A stretch of DNA of 64,000 nucleotides, taken from Methylobacterium sp. J-070. Its GTDB lineage: Bacteria; Pseudomonadota; Alphaproteobacteria; Rhizobiales; Beijerinckiaceae. The position numbers and the translations under genes are program-made. The DNA lies in NCBI RefSeq assembly GCF_022829385.1, contig NZ_JAKSXX010000245.1, positions 1 to 64,000 on the forward strand, given 5' to 3'. Below, piece by piece: positions 17,240 through 26,668 of the stretch (its first letter is position 1; each line of letters begins with the position of its first letter). The notes beneath the pieces are model-generated. The model was not told the origin of the DNA and ran no database searches. It saw only the letters and a list, made by a program, of their open reading frames with translations.

Positions 17240-18226
17240 ATGACGAAGAGCGAAACCAAGGAGGCCGTGTCCCCGGTCGACCTGCTCAAGGCTGCGGTGA
17301 CCGGGACCGGCGATCCCAAGCCTGCCGCCGAGCTCGCGGCAACGGAGATCGCCGCCCCGAGGCGCCTCAGGCTTCCGCCGCTGCCGCGCCTCGACCTGTC
17401 GGCTCTCGACAGACACCGCCTCGCCGTCCCGGGCTTGGCCCTCGCGGTCGGCGCCGTGCTGGGTGGCGGCGTCATGGCCCTGAGCCGATCGGCGGCGCCG
17501 TCCAACGATGCCGTCATGGCGCTCAGCACCACGCTGGACGCCGGCCGGACCGAGACGGCCCGTCTCGGCAGCGACATCGCGCAGCTCCACAAGGTCCTGG
17601 CCGAGCTCCGGGCGTCCACCGATACGGCGCGCCGGGAGGCGGCGGGCCGCAGCGGCGCCCTCGGCGAGCGCCTGACCCAGCTCGACAAGACCCTGAACGC
17701 CAGGACCGCTGCCTTGGGCGAGCGCTTCGAGCAGGTCGAGCGCGAGCAGAACGCGCGAATCGCAGCCCTCACAACGCAACTTGACCGCCGGCCCGCCCCA
17801 GCCGCCGCGCTGCCCGCGGCCCGGACGGAGCCGACCCAGACGGGCAGCCTCGCCGACGCACCCAGGAGCGTCGAGCCGAAGGCCGTCGAGGCGAAGGCTG
17901 CCGACGCCAGGATCGTCGACGCGAAGAACGTCGACGCCAGAATTTCCGAGGCCAGGATCGGCGAGGCCAAGCTCGCCGATGCGCGGCCCGCGGACGTGAA
18001 GCCCAAGCAGCCTATGGTCTCGGAGAAGACGCCGGTGATCGACGGCTGGGCCCTCCGCGACATCTTCGAGGGGGCGGCGATCCTGGAGAATCGCAAGCGC
18101 CGGCTCGTCGAGGTCGGTCCGGGCGACATCCTTCCGGGGGTGGGTCGCGTCGAGGCCGTCGAGCGGCGCGGTCACGCGTGGGTGGTCGTGACCCGGCAGG
18201 GTCTCGTCACGGCGCAGCCCTGGTAG
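17240..18226 (+). CDS. Membrane-anchored coiled-coil protein with pentapeptide repeats, function unknown
   Basis: I do not recognise a named family. The 328-aa protein has a cytoplasmic N-terminus (~60 residues), one membrane segment (about 62-82, LAVPGLALAVGAVLGGGVMA), a coiled coil to ~175 rich in Glu, Arg and Leu, and a block of nine tandem pentapeptides (residues 210-254) of pattern x-x-[DE]-A-[KR]. The last 70 residues form a small conserved-looking domain (GWALRDIFEGAAILENR, then VGPGDILPGVGRVEAVERRG) that resembles the C-terminus of several envelope proteins of rhizobia and methylobacteria. Topology suggests a periplasmic C-terminus. It is 77 bases downstream of dcp and may be cotranscribed. 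Confidence 0.7.
   Translation: MTKSETKEAVSPVDLLKAAVTGTGDPKPAAELAATEIAAPRRLRLPPLPRLDLSALDRHRLAVPGLALAVGAVLGGGVMALSRSAAPSNDAVMALSTTLDAGRTETARLGSDIAQLHKVLAELRASTDTARREAAGRSGALGERLTQLDKTLNARTAALGERFEQVEREQNARIAALTTQLDRRPAPAAALPAARTEPTQTGSLADAPRSVEPKAVEAKAADARIVDAKNVDARISEARIGEAKLADARPADVKPKQPMVSEKTPVIDGWALRDIFEGAAILENRKRRLVEVGPGDILPGVGRVEAVERRGHAWVVVTRQGLVTAQPW
17867..18001 (+). repeat. Nine tandem 15-bp units encoding pentapeptides
   Basis: Within the membrane-anchored coiled-coil gene, 135 bases translate to nine consecutive five-residue units. Most fit x-x-[DE]-A-[KR]; the first has Pro and the last Val in place of Ala. DNA copies are degenerate, so the array is old rather than recently expanded. 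Confidence 0.75.
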
Positions 18227-18238
18227 CGGGGAAAGGCG

Positions 18239-18457
18239 TCAGCGGTTGGAGCAGGCGGTCGGCGCGAGCACGTCGCTGGTGAGCGGAAACCGCGGCTCCA
18301 GCGTCATCGGATCCGCCATCGCGGCCGCGCGCTCGGCCCGCCGCCGCCCATGGCGCAGGGCGCGCGTCTGCGCGGCCCGAGTCGGATGCAGGATCGCGGT
18401 CAGGAGAGCCTGACCCTCGAACGCGCTGTCCAGATTCTTGGATTCGAAGACGGGCAT
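18239..18457 (-). CDS. Small hypothetical protein behind an EcfG-type promoter
   Basis: This 72-aa frame starts MPVFESKNLDSAFEGQALL and ends in APTACSNR. It has no membrane segment or known motif; the middle is Arg/Ala-rich. Support for a real gene comes from consistent G/C third positions and from a perfect GGAAC-N16-CGTT element 66-90 bases upstream on the same strand. No good ribosome site precedes the ATG. It converges with the coiled-coil membrane protein gene. Function unknown; a stress-induced role is inferred only from the promoter. Confidence 0.5.
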   Translation of the reverse strand: MPVFESKNLDSAFEGQALLTAILHPTRAAQTRALRHGRRRAERAAAMADPMTLEPRFPLTSDVLAPTACSNR

Positions 18458-18522
18458 GGCCGGCCTGTTTCAGTGCGGCCCCGGATACTGCCGGGGGCAG
18501 CGTTCCAAACCACAGCCCTAAT

Positions 18523-18547
18523 AACGGGCATCGCGTGGATGGGTTCC
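18523..18547 (-). promoter_or_regulatory. EcfG-type general stress promoter
   Basis: On the minus strand GGAAC (18547-18543) and CGTT (18526-18523) are separated by 16 bases, a perfect match to the sigma-EcfG consensus. It points toward the small ORF ending at 18239 and would give a leader of about 58 bases. Confidence 0.65.
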
Positions 18548-18633
18548 GCCAAGCTCTCACCGCGAAACCACTTTTTCACGATTGTCCAGGCGCGGCCCGA
18601 ATGCGGTGCGCCGGCGCACACCGCCGGGGTCTC

Positions 18634-19020
18634 TCATACGAACTGGTTGAGGCCCGGGATCGACCCGATGATCGGTCCCATCGCGTCCTCGCCGACCTTC
18701 TCGCGGCCGAAGGCGAACAGCTCCTGGCCGAGGGGCTGCATCTGGCCCATCGGGACACCGACCGACATCAGCTTCTGGCCGAGGCCCATGACGCCGCCGC
18801 CCATCATCCCGCCCAGCATGCCCATCAGGCCGCCGCCGTTCTCCCCGGCATTCGCCTCGGCGATCAGCGCCTCGGAGCCCGGCAGGGCAGCCAGCAACTG
18901 CCCGACCTCCGCCGCCGGCCCCTCCTTCTGCAGGAAAGCCAGGATGTGGCCGATGGCGGTCTGCGCCGTGGCGGCGTCGAGCCCCGTGCGAGCGGTCACG
19001 CGGGCGATCAGTTCTTCCAT
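18634..19020 (-). CDS. Small DUF2267/DUF2780-like protein with Met/Gly-rich centre
   Basis: This 128-aa protein begins with a helical module (MEELIARVTARTGLDAATA, then FLQKEGPAAEVGQLLAALPG) that looks like the DUF2267/DUF2780 type: a paired-helix domain with a 'GPAAEVGQLLAALPG' turn. Residues ~60-80 are a GLMGMLGGMMGGG-type flexible stretch, and the last 40 residues return to ordered sequence. There is no signal peptide. Function is unknown. It is divergent from the HerA-like ATPase gene, whose C-terminus carries a similar Gly-rich stretch. Confidence 0.65.
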   Translation of the reverse strand: MEELIARVTARTGLDAATAQTAIGHILAFLQKEGPAAEVGQLLAALPGSEALIAEANAGENGGGLMGMLGGMMGGGVMGLGQKLMSVGVPMGQMQPLGQELFAFGREKVGEDAMGPIIGSIPGLNQFV

Positions 19021-19170
19021 GGTGGCGATCTCTTCGGCAAAGTTCTCTTCGGAACGTTTCCAGACGTCCTTCGACGCTGAGGCGCTGGAAATCAAGCCGG
19101 CGGCCGCCTCCCTGGAAAAGTCCGGACGGCTTGTCCATAACGGAACCCGGGCGGATCGGGGGCTTCGGCG

Positions 19171-20697
19171 ATGGGCGACGGTACGATCCTGGTCGGCAAG
19201 AGCGTCCAGGCCTCCGGGCCGGCCAAGCCCGAGACGCTCACGCTGAAACTCGCCAACCGGCACGGGCTCGTCGCCGGCGCGACGGGCACCGGCAAGACCG
19301 TCACCCTGCAGGTCCTGGCCGAGGGGTTCTCGAATGCCGGAGTCCCGGTCTTCGCCGCCGACATCAAGGGCGACCTGTCGGGCATCGCCGCCGCCGGCGA
19401 GGCGAAGCCCGCCTTCGTGAAGCGGGCCGAGGAGCTCGGCCTCACCTACGAGCCGGACCGGTTCCCCACGGTGTTCTGGGACCTGTTCGGCGAGCAGGGC
19501 CATCCGATCCGCTGCACCGTCACCGAGATGGGACCGCTGCTGCTCGGCCGCCTGCTCGAACTCAACGACACGCAGGACGGCGTGCTCAACATCGCGTTCC
19601 GGGTGGCGGACGAGAACCAGTGGCCGGTGATCGACCTGAAGGACCTGCGCGCGCTGCTGGCCTTCTGCTCGGAGAACCTGAAGGACATCTCCGGCCGGTA
19701 CGGCAACGTCTCGGCGGCGTCGGTGGGGGCGATCCAGCGGCAGCTGCTGGTCCTCGAGAATCAGGGCGCCGACAAGTTCTTCGGCGAGCCGGCACTCGAT
19801 CTCGCCGACCTCATGCGCACCGACCGCGACGGGCGCGGCATCGTCAACATCCTGGCGGCCGACAAGCTGATGCAGCGGCCGAAGCTCTACGCCTCGTTTT
19901 TGCTGTGGATGCTCTCCGAGCTGTTCGAGCAGCTGCCGGAGGTCGGCGACCTCGACAAGCCGAAGCTCGTGTTCTTCTTCGATGAGGCGCATCTGCTCTT
20001 CAACGACGCACCCAAGGCCCTGCTGGATGCGGTGGAGCAGGTCGTGCGCCTGATCCGCTCGAAGGGCGTCGGCATCTACTTCGTGACGCAGAACCCCCTC
20101 GACGTGCCCGAGACCGTGCTCGGCCAGCTCGGCAACCGCGTCCAGCACGCCCTCCGGGCGTTCACGCCCCGCGACCAGCGGGCCGTTCGGGCCGCAGCCG
20201 AGACGTTCCGGCAGAATCCGGCGTTCGACGTGGCGACGGCCATCACGGAACTCGGGGTCGGCGAGGCGCTGATGAGCTTCCTCGAGCCGAAGGGCACGCC
20301 GTCCCCGGTCGAGCGCGCCCTCGTGGCGCCCCCTCAGGGACGGGTCGGTCCGCTGACCCCGCAGGAGCGGTCGGCCCTGATCGCGCAGAGCCCGATCCGG
20401 GGCAAGTACGACACGAGCGTCGACAACGAGAGCGCCTACGAGATGCTCGCCAAGCGCAAGAACCTCGATGCGGCGCCAGAAGGCGGCGCCTCCCAGGGGG
20501 GACTCGGCGGCATGCTGGGGGGCGTGTTCGGCGGCATCTTCGGGACGCCCGCCAAGGGCAAGGGCGGCCGGCGGCCGCCGCAGAGCCTCGCCGAGCAGGT
20601 CGTGGGCAACGCGGCCCGTTCCATGGCGCGGAGCGTCGGACGGGAAGTTGGCAACGCCATCCTCCGCAACGTGCTCGGCGGGCTGACCAAGCGGTAG
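19171..20697 (+). CDS. HerA-like ATPase of the YjgR/DUF853 family
   Basis: This 508-aa cytosolic P-loop ATPase has Walker A GATGTGKT at residues 36-43, an [11 protein letters not shown] motif soon after, and Walker B FFFDEAH with DEAH at 271-274. [22 protein letters not shown] follows as the sensor/arginine region. This order is diagnostic of the DUF853/YjgR branch of the HerA/FtsK superfamily. Cellular role is not established; relatives are often called helicases by homology only. The final ~80 residues include [16 protein letters not shown] and a basic tail ([13 protein letters not shown]). It has its own promoter region shared with the divergent small protein gene. Confidence 0.88.
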   Translation: MGDGTILVGKSVQASGPAKPETLTLKLANRHGLVAGATGTGKTVTLQVLAEGFSNAGVPVFAADIKGDLSGIAAAGEAKPAFVKRAEELGLTYEPDRFPTVFWDLFGEQGHPIRCTVTEMGPLLLGRLLELNDTQDGVLNIAFRVADENQWPVIDLKDLRALLAFCSENLKDISGRYGNVSAASVGAIQRQLLVLENQGADKFFGEPALDLADLMRTDRDGRGIVNILAADKLMQRPKLYASFLLWMLSELFEQLPEVGDLDKPKLVFFFDEAHLLFNDAPKALLDAVEQVVRLIRSKGVGIYFVTQNPLDVPETVLGQLGNRVQHALRAFTPRDQRAVRAAAETFRQNPAFDVATAITELGVGEALMSFLEPKGTPSPVERALVAPPQGRVGPLTPQERSALIAQSPIRGKYDTSVDNESAYEMLAKRKNLDAAPEGGASQGGLGGMLGGVFGGIFGTPAKGKGGRRPPQSLAEQVVGNAARSMARSVGREVGNAILRNVLGGLTKR

Positions 20698-20855
20698 CGG
20701 GTCCGGCCGGGATCCCGCCGGTTCAGACGGTGACCGGGCGCGATCGCCCCGCCCGCGACAGATCTCTGGACCGGCGATCCTTGGAACACACGTCCGCGTC
20801 GCCTGTTTCGGCTGGCGAGGGCGGACCCCAGTCCAGGCCACCGCGGAGCCGCATC

Positions 20856-22586
20856 ATGCGCACCAGCAACGTCGCCGACGTCGTCGCCGAAACCCTTCAG
20901 GAGGCCGGTGTCGCCCGCATCTACGGTGTCGTCGGCGACAGCCTGAACGGCATCACCGAGGCGCTGCGGGCGAGGGGCCGCATCGACTGGATCCACACCC
21001 GCCACGAGGAAGCCGCCGCCTTCGCAGCCTCGGGGGAGGCGCAGGCCACCGGTCGCCTCGCCGTCTGCGCCGGATCCTGCGGGCCGGGCAACCTGCACCT
21101 GATCAACGGGCTCTACGACGCGCATCGCAGCCGGACCCCGGTCCTGGCGATCGCCGCCCACATCCCGTCGCCGGAGATCGGCTCGGGCTACTTCCAGGAG
21201 ACGAACCCGACCGCGCTGTTCCGCGAGTGCAGCCACTATTGCGAGATGGTCTCCGACCCCGCGCAGATGCCGTTCATCCTGGAGAACGCGATCCGCGCCG
21301 CCGTGGGGGAGGGCGGCGTCGCGGTGATCGTCATCCCGGGGGATGTCGCCCTGCGGGACGCGCCGAAGCGTCCCCTGACGCCCCGCCCGGGATTGATTCC
21401 GGCCAAGCCGGTGGTGCGTCCGGCGGACCCGGAGCTCGACGCCCTCGCGGCCCTGCTCAACGCCGGAAAGCGGGTCACGCTGCTGTGCGGGCGCGGCTGC
21501 GCGGGCGCCCATTCCGAGCTGCTGCAACTCGCGGACGCGCTCAAGAGCCCGATCGTGCACGCCCTCGGCGGCAAGGAGTTCGTCGAGTTCGACAACCCCT
21601 ACGATGTCGGGATGACGGGCCTGATCGGCTTCTCGTCGGGCTACGCGGCGATGATGGCCTGCGACACCCTGCTGATGCTCGGGACCGGCTTCCCCTACAA
21701 GCAGTTCTATCCGCAGGACGCGCAGATCGCGCAGGTCGATCTGCGCCCGTCCGAACTGGGCCGCCGCTGCCGGATCCAGCTCGGTCTGGTGGGGGACGTG
21801 GGCGCGACCCTGCGGGCCCTGCTGCCCCGGCTGAAACCCAAGGTCGACCGCGCGTTCCTGGACGCCAGCCTGCGGCACTACGCGAAGGCCCGGTCGGGCC
21901 TCGACGAACTCGCCACCGGGAAGCCGGGCGGCCCGCTGCATCCGCAATACCTCGCCCGCACGATCAGCGAGGCGGCCTCGGAGGACGCGGTGTTCACCGC
22001 CGATGTCGGCACGCCGACGATCTGGGCGGCGCGCTATCTGGCGATGAACGGAAAGCGGCGGCTGCTCGGCTCCTGGGTGCACGGCTCGATGGCCAACGCC
22101 CTCTCGCACGGCATCGGCGCGCAGGCGGCGCAGCCCGATCGACAGGTGATCGCGCTCTGCGGCGACGGCGGCTTCGCCATGCTGATGGGCGACTTCCTGA
22201 CCTTGCGGCAGCACCGGCTCCCTCTCAAGGTCGTGGTGTTCAACAACGGCACCCTCGGATTCGTCGAGCTGGAGATGAAGGCCGCCGGCTACCTCGAGAC
22301 CGGCGTGGCGCTCGACAATCCGGACTTCGCGGCGATGTCGCGGGCGGCCGGCATCTTCGCCCTGCGGGTCGAGGACCCCGCCGAGCTGCCGGCGGCGGTG
22401 CGCGAGTTCCTGGCCTTCGACGGACCCTCGCTCCTCGACGTGCGCACCGCCCGCAACGAGCTGTCGATGCCGCCGAAGATCGACGGGCAGCAGGTCAAGG
22501 GCTTCAGCCTCTACGTCCTGCGGGCGGTCATGGACGGGCGCGGTGACGCAGTCCTCGATCTCGCCAAGACCAATCTCATCCGGTAG
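20856..22586 (+). CDS. poxB: Thiamine-diphosphate enzyme, pyruvate:quinone oxidoreductase (PoxB) type
   Basis: This 576-aa peripheral membrane flavoenzyme of the acetolactate synthase/pyruvate oxidase family converts pyruvate to acetate and CO2 and passes electrons to ubiquinone. It has [18 protein letters not shown] at the N-terminus with the active-site Glu in [32 protein letters not shown], and the ThDP motif [12 protein letters not shown] plus [13 protein letters not shown]. Length equals E. coli PoxB. GGAG lies 7 bases before the ATG at 20856; the frame extends upstream but looks non-coding. It is followed directly by lutABC, so it probably handles the pyruvate made from lactate (inference). 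Confidence 0.85.
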   Translation: MRTSNVADVVAETLQEAGVARIYGVVGDSLNGITEALRARGRIDWIHTRHEEAAAFAASGEAQATGRLAVCAGSCGPGNLHLINGLYDAHRSRTPVLAIAAHIPSPEIGSGYFQETNPTALFRECSHYCEMVSDPAQMPFILENAIRAAVGEGGVAVIVIPGDVALRDAPKRPLTPRPGLIPAKPVVRPADPELDALAALLNAGKRVTLLCGRGCAGAHSELLQLADALKSPIVHALGGKEFVEFDNPYDVGMTGLIGFSSGYAAMMACDTLLMLGTGFPYKQFYPQDAQIAQVDLRPSELGRRCRIQLGLVGDVGATLRALLPRLKPKVDRAFLDASLRHYAKARSGLDELATGKPGGPLHPQYLARTISEAASEDAVFTADVGTPTIWAARYLAMNGKRRLLGSWVHGSMANALSHGIGAQAAQPDRQVIALCGDGGFAMLMGDFLTLRQHRLPLKVVVFNNGTLGFVELEMKAAGYLETGVALDNPDFAAMSRAAGIFALRVEDPAELPAAVREFLAFDGPSLLDVRTARNELSMPPKIDGQQVKGFSLYVLRAVMDGRGDAVLDLAKTNLIR

Positions 22587-22649
22587 ACCCTGGGGCAGTC
22601 TCGAACCGTTCCAGAGCGAGGAGCGGTCGATCCAGGGGGGTTCCGGACC

Positions 22650-23393
22650 ATGCGGATCGGCCTGTTCGTGCCGTGCTACGTCGACGCCTTCGAACCGGAG
22701 GTCGGGATCGCGACCCTCGAGCTGCTGGAGCGGCTCGGCTGCACGGTGGAATACCCCTACGACCAGACCTGCTGCGGCCAGCCGATGACCAACACCGGTT
22801 GCCACGCCGAGGCGGCGGCCACCGAGGCGCTGTTCGTCAAGAACTTCTCCGGGTTCGACTACGTCGTCGCGCCTTCGGGGTCCTGCGTGCATCAGGTCCG
22901 CGAGCACCTGACCGCGATTCCGCAGACCGACGAGGTCAGGCGCGTCCGGTCGAGCACCTACGAGCTCGTGGAGTTCCTGCACGACGTCCTGAAGGTCGAG
23001 GCGCTGCCGTGGGCGCGCTTTCCCCACAAGGTCGCCTATCACACCAACTGCAACGCGCTGCGCGGCATCCACCACGCGCGGCCGTCGGAGCTGGTGGCGC
23101 CCTACTATTCGAAGCCCCTCGACCTGCTGCGCCTGGTGAACGGCGTCGAGCTGGTGGACCTCGCGCGGCCCGACGAGTGCTGCGGGTTCGGCGGCACGTT
23201 CTCGGTGTTCGAGCCGGCGGTCTCGGCCAAGATGGGCTACGACAAGGTCGCCGATCAGAACCGGGCGGGCGCCGAATACGTCGTCTCGGCGGATTCCTCC
23301 TGCCTGATGCACCAGAAGGGCTGCGCCGAGCGCCTCGGCGTGCCGCTCAAGTACATCCACATCGCGCAGGTGCTGAACGGAGCCGCCGCATGA
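22650..23393 (+). CDS. lutA: Lactate utilization protein A (Fe-S, CCG domains)
   Basis: LutA is part of the LutABC iron-sulfur complex that oxidises L-lactate to pyruvate. This 247-aa protein has two cysteine-rich CCG domains: QTCCGQPMTNTGCHAEA near residue 39 with APSGSCVHQVREH, and DECCGFGGTFSVFEP with ADSSCLMHQKG in the second half. Both are complete. The ATG at 22650 follows GGGGGTTCC. Its TGA overlaps the ATG of lutB. It is 63 bases downstream of poxB on the same strand. Confidence 0.92.
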   Translation: MRIGLFVPCYVDAFEPEVGIATLELLERLGCTVEYPYDQTCCGQPMTNTGCHAEAAATEALFVKNFSGFDYVVAPSGSCVHQVREHLTAIPQTDEVRRVRSSTYELVEFLHDVLKVEALPWARFPHKVAYHTNCNALRGIHHARPSELVAPYYSKPLDLLRLVNGVELVDLARPDECCGFGGTFSVFEPAVSAKMGYDKVADQNRAGAEYVVSADSSCLMHQKGCAERLGVPLKYIHIAQVLNGAAA

Positions 23394-24961
23394 GCGCCGA
23401 GGATCTCAATCCCCGCGAGCGCGAGGGCGTCATCCACCCGGAGGTGCGCGCCGGCCACGACGAGAGCGAGCGCGGGCAGGATGGCGGCCGCCTCCAGCAC
23501 GCCGAGGCCGCCTCCAAGCCGATCCGCGCGCCGCAGGTCCGCGAGAAGCAGCCGCGGGGCGCCAAGATCCGCGGCGACCGGCCGATCGATCAGGCGGAGG
23601 CCGCCGAGCGCTTCCTGGCGGCCCCCCTGCATCAGGCGGCCCATGACGAGCGGTTGTGGGACCTGCGCAAGAAGCGCGACGCCTCGGCCCACGGCATCCC
23701 CGAATGGGAGGAGCTGCGGGAGCTCGCCTCGCAGATCAAGACCCATACCCTGAGCCAGCTCGACCGCTATCTCGAGCAGTTCGAGGCGGCCGCGAAGGCC
23801 AACGGCGTCCAGGTCCACTGGGCGAAGGATGGCGCCGACCACAACCGTATCGTGCTGGAGATCCTGCGCCGCCACGGGGCCACCACCCTCGTGAAGTCGA
23901 AATCGATGCTCACCGAGGAGTGCGGCTTCCGCCACCACATGGCGGCCAACGGCATCGAGATCATCGAGACCGACCTCGGCGAGCGGATCCAGCAGCTCGA
24001 CAACGAGGAACCGAGCCACGTCGTCGCGCCGGCGGTCCACAAGACCCGGATGGACGTCGCCGAGGTCTTCTCGAGGACCCTCGGGACCGATCCGGACAAC
24101 GACGATGCCCACTACCTCGCCGAGAGCCAGCGCGAGACGACGCGGCCCTACATCCTGAAGGCCGATGCCGGCATGACCGGCTGCAACTTCGCCATCGCGG
24201 AGACCGGCACGGTGGTGACCTGCACCAACGAGGGCAATGCCGACCTGTCCGGGAACGTCCCGCCGCTGCAGATCCACTCGATCGGCATCGAGAAGGTCAT
24301 CCCGAAGGTCGAGCATCTCGGGGTCTTCATCCGCCTGCTGTCGCGTTCGGCGCTGGGCTCCCCGATCACCCAGTACACCTCGCATTTCACCAAGCCGCGG
24401 AACGGCTGCGAGATGCACTACGTGCTGGTCGACAACGGTCGCTCGGCCCGGCTCGGCATGGAGGAGTTCTGGACCTCGCTGAAGTGCATCCGCTGCGGCG
24501 CCTGCATGAACACCTGCCCAGTCTACCGACGCTCGGGCGGCCTCTCCTACGGCGCCACCTATTCGGGACCGATCGGCCTGATCATCGACCCGACCTTCAA
24601 CAAGCGGAAATACTCGACCCTGCCGTTCTCTTCGACGATGAACGGCTCGTGCACCAACGTCTGCCCGGTGAAGATCAACATCCACGAGCAGATCTTCGCG
24701 TGGCGCAAGGTGCTGGTCGAGGAGCATCAGATCCCGGCGCTCAAGCAGGGGATGATGAAGGCCGCCGGTGCGGTCCTGTCCCGCCCGGCCGCCTATCGGG
24801 CCGCCATCGGGGCGGCCGATTCCGCCCTGAAGGTCCTGCCCCGCTTCGCCGTCTACAACCCGCTGAACACCTGGGGGAAGAAGCGCGAGATGCCCGAGGC
24901 GCCGCGCCAGACCTTCCACGCCTGGTACAAGCAGAACCGCATGAAGGGCACGCGGCCGTGA
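23390..24961 (+). CDS. lutB: Lactate utilization protein B (Fe-S)
   Basis: This is a 523-aa LutB subunit with two [4Fe-4S] ferredoxin motifs: CIRCGACMNTCPVY starting at residue 366 and CTNVCPVKINI about 60 residues later. The N-terminal ~250 residues hold the LUD domain (VKSKSMLTEECGFRHHM, ADAGMTGCNFAIAETGTV). The first ~60 residues are a charged extension longer than in Bacillus LutB, typical of proteobacterial members. It starts inside the lutA stop (ATGA) and ends inside the lutC start (GTGA), giving a tightly coupled operon. Confidence 0.92.
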   Translation: MSAEDLNPREREGVIHPEVRAGHDESERGQDGGRLQHAEAASKPIRAPQVREKQPRGAKIRGDRPIDQAEAAERFLAAPLHQAAHDERLWDLRKKRDASAHGIPEWEELRELASQIKTHTLSQLDRYLEQFEAAAKANGVQVHWAKDGADHNRIVLEILRRHGATTLVKSKSMLTEECGFRHHMAANGIEIIETDLGERIQQLDNEEPSHVVAPAVHKTRMDVAEVFSRTLGTDPDNDDAHYLAESQRETTRPYILKADAGMTGCNFAIAETGTVVTCTNEGNADLSGNVPPLQIHSIGIEKVIPKVEHLGVFIRLLSRSALGSPITQYTSHFTKPRNGCEMHYVLVDNGRSARLGMEEFWTSLKCIRCGACMNTCPVYRRSGGLSYGATYSGPIGLIIDPTFNKRKYSTLPFSSTMNGSCTNVCPVKINIHEQIFAWRKVLVEEHQIPALKQGMMKAAGAVLSRPAAYRAAIGAADSALKVLPRFAVYNPLNTWGKKREMPEAPRQTFHAWYKQNRMKGTRP

Positions 24962-25563
24962 GCGCCCGCGACGCGATCCTGGCCGAGATCCGCACCAACC
25001 GGCCGGCGGGCGACTTTCCGCTGCCGGAGGTTCCGCTCTTCCCGCCGCTCGTCGGCGACGACCTCGTGGCGGAGTTCGGCGAGCGGCTGAAGCGCATGGG
25101 CGGCCGGATCGCCGAGCCCGGTGCCGGGGACGTCTTCGCGGGCGTGCGCGAGCGGCTCGATGCCGCGTCCGTCATCGCCTCCGCGGTGCCGGAACTCACG
25201 GGCAATCGCGACCTGCGCGCGGTGCGCTCTCCGCAGGATGTCGAGGACGTCGACGTGGCGGTGGTCCGCGCGGTGTTCGGCATCGCCGAGACGGGCTCGG
25301 TCCTGTTCACGGAGGGCGAGCTGATCGTGAACGCCGTGGGCTATCTCGCCCAGCACCTCGTCGTGCTGCTCGACCCGGCCGACATTCTGCCGAACGTCCA
25401 GGCGGCCTATCGCCGGCCCGAATTCGGCCGCGCGGCCTACGCGGTTCTGCACACCGGCCCCTCGGCCACCGCCGACATCGAGGGGGTCCTGATCCACGGA
25501 GCCCAGGGCGTGCGCTCGCTCACCGTGCTGCTGCTGCCGAGACCCGCCGGGCCGCGCGCCTGA
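24958..25563 (+). CDS. lutC: Lactate utilization protein C (LUD domain)
   Basis: This 201-aa protein is a stand-alone LUD domain, the third component of the lactate oxidase complex. VFGIAETGSVLFTEGELIVN and HLVVLLDPADILPNVQAAY are the family's conserved blocks, and the C-terminus shows TGPSATADIEGVLIHGAQG. The GTG start at 24958 overlaps the lutB stop. It completes an uninterrupted lutABC operon. No lactate permease (lldP/lctP) is adjacent, so import must use another system. Confidence 0.92.
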   Translation: MSARDAILAEIRTNRPAGDFPLPEVPLFPPLVGDDLVAEFGERLKRMGGRIAEPGAGDVFAGVRERLDAASVIASAVPELTGNRDLRAVRSPQDVEDVDVAVVRAVFGIAETGSVLFTEGELIVNAVGYLAQHLVVLLDPADILPNVQAAYRRPEFGRAAYAVLHTGPSATADIEGVLIHGAQGVRSLTVLLLPRPAGPRA

Positions 25564-25589
25564 CGGCCCCGCCGATCCGGATCCGGCGA

Positions 25590-25614
25590 CCCGCGCCTCG
25601 GGATGAGGCGGGGT
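25590..25614 (+). terminator. Hairpin after lutC
   Basis: CGCCTC... pairs with GAGGCG... around loop GGGAT, with additional outer C-G pairs, between 25590 and 25614. It lies 27 bases after the lutC stop and before the transglutaminase gene. No T run follows. Confidence 0.45.
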
Positions 25615-25744
25615 CGGAAGCTCGACGGCTTTCGACCGCCGTGCGATCGCGGGCGCGCCGACGAACACACCCACAGGCTGAACCGGCGATCGGGCGCGCA
25701 GCTTGCTTGGTCGGCCGATCGCCCCCGACCGGCAAGGAGATCCG

Positions 25745-26605
25745 ATGCGCTACACGCTTGGTTGCAGCCTTTCCTACAACATCCTCTCGGACACGACCTT
25801 CATCTTCAACATGGAGGTGGCGAAGCTGCGCAGCGTCGAGATCCTGAGCGAGAGCCTCACGCTGACGCCGAACCTGAAGCGCGATCTTTACACCACGCCC
25901 GACCTGCTGAACCGGTATATCGGCGTCAACGTGCCGATGGGGCAGTTCGCCCTCGAATACAACGCGGAGGTCGACCTCACCGTCCACCGCGCCGACCCGT
26001 CGACGATCGGCGAGACCCCCATCGGCCAACTGCCGCTCGATATTCTGCCGTTCCTGCTGCCGAGCCGGTTCGTGTCGTCCGACCGGCTGACACCGTTCGC
26101 GCAGGCCGAGTTCGGCGCCCTGCCCAAGGGCCACGCCCGCGTGAACCAGATCTGCAATTGGATCCACGACCACATCACCTACCAGCCCGGCACCAGCGAC
26201 GGTGAGACCACCGCGGACGAGTCGCTCCTGAAGCGGGCCGGCGTCTGCCGCGACTTCGCGCATATCGGCACGGCGTTCTGCCGGGCGCTCGGGATCCCGG
26301 CGCGGTTCGTGAGCTGCTACGCCCACGGACTCGTGCCGAGCGACTTCCACGCGGTGTTCGAGGCCTATCTCGATGGCCGGTGGTGGCTGTTCGATGCGAC
26401 CCGCCAGGCCGATCTCGACGGTCTGGTCCGGATCGGCGTCGGGCGTGACGCCGCCGAGATCGCGTTCTCGACGCCCTTCGGCAACATGCAGCCGGTCAAT
26501 CAGCAGGTGCGGATCCAGCGCACGGACGGGCAGGGCAGCCCGATGCCGCGCACCGTGGAGGCGATCTCGACCGAGATCCCGGCACCGCATGCCGGCGCGG
26601 CCTGA
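25745..26605 (+). CDS. Transglutaminase-like family protein
   Basis: This 286-aa cytosolic protein has the papain-like transglutaminase core with a readable triad: Cys168 in AGVCRDFAH, His202 in SDFHAVFEAY and Asp217 in WWLFDAT. In bacteria such proteins are usually peptidases or amidases rather than cross-linking enzymes. The N-terminal ~110 residues form the beta domain of this subfamily (YNAEVDLTVHRADP). There is no signal peptide. AAGGAGATCCG directly precedes the ATG at 25745, a strong ribosome site. It lies between lutABC and eutBC without obvious link to either. Confidence 0.85.
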   Translation: MRYTLGCSLSYNILSDTTFIFNMEVAKLRSVEILSESLTLTPNLKRDLYTTPDLLNRYIGVNVPMGQFALEYNAEVDLTVHRADPSTIGETPIGQLPLDILPFLLPSRFVSSDRLTPFAQAEFGALPKGHARVNQICNWIHDHITYQPGTSDGETTADESLLKRAGVCRDFAHIGTAFCRALGIPARFVSCYAHGLVPSDFHAVFEAYLDGRWWLFDATRQADLDGLVRIGVGRDAAEIAFSTPFGNMQPVNQQVRIQRTDGQGSPMPRTVEAISTEIPAPHAGAA

Positions 26606-26668
26606 GCGGACATCGGCGTCGGACCGCCCTATCCTGTGATCGGGTGATCCTGTCCTCGGGGAGTCCGC

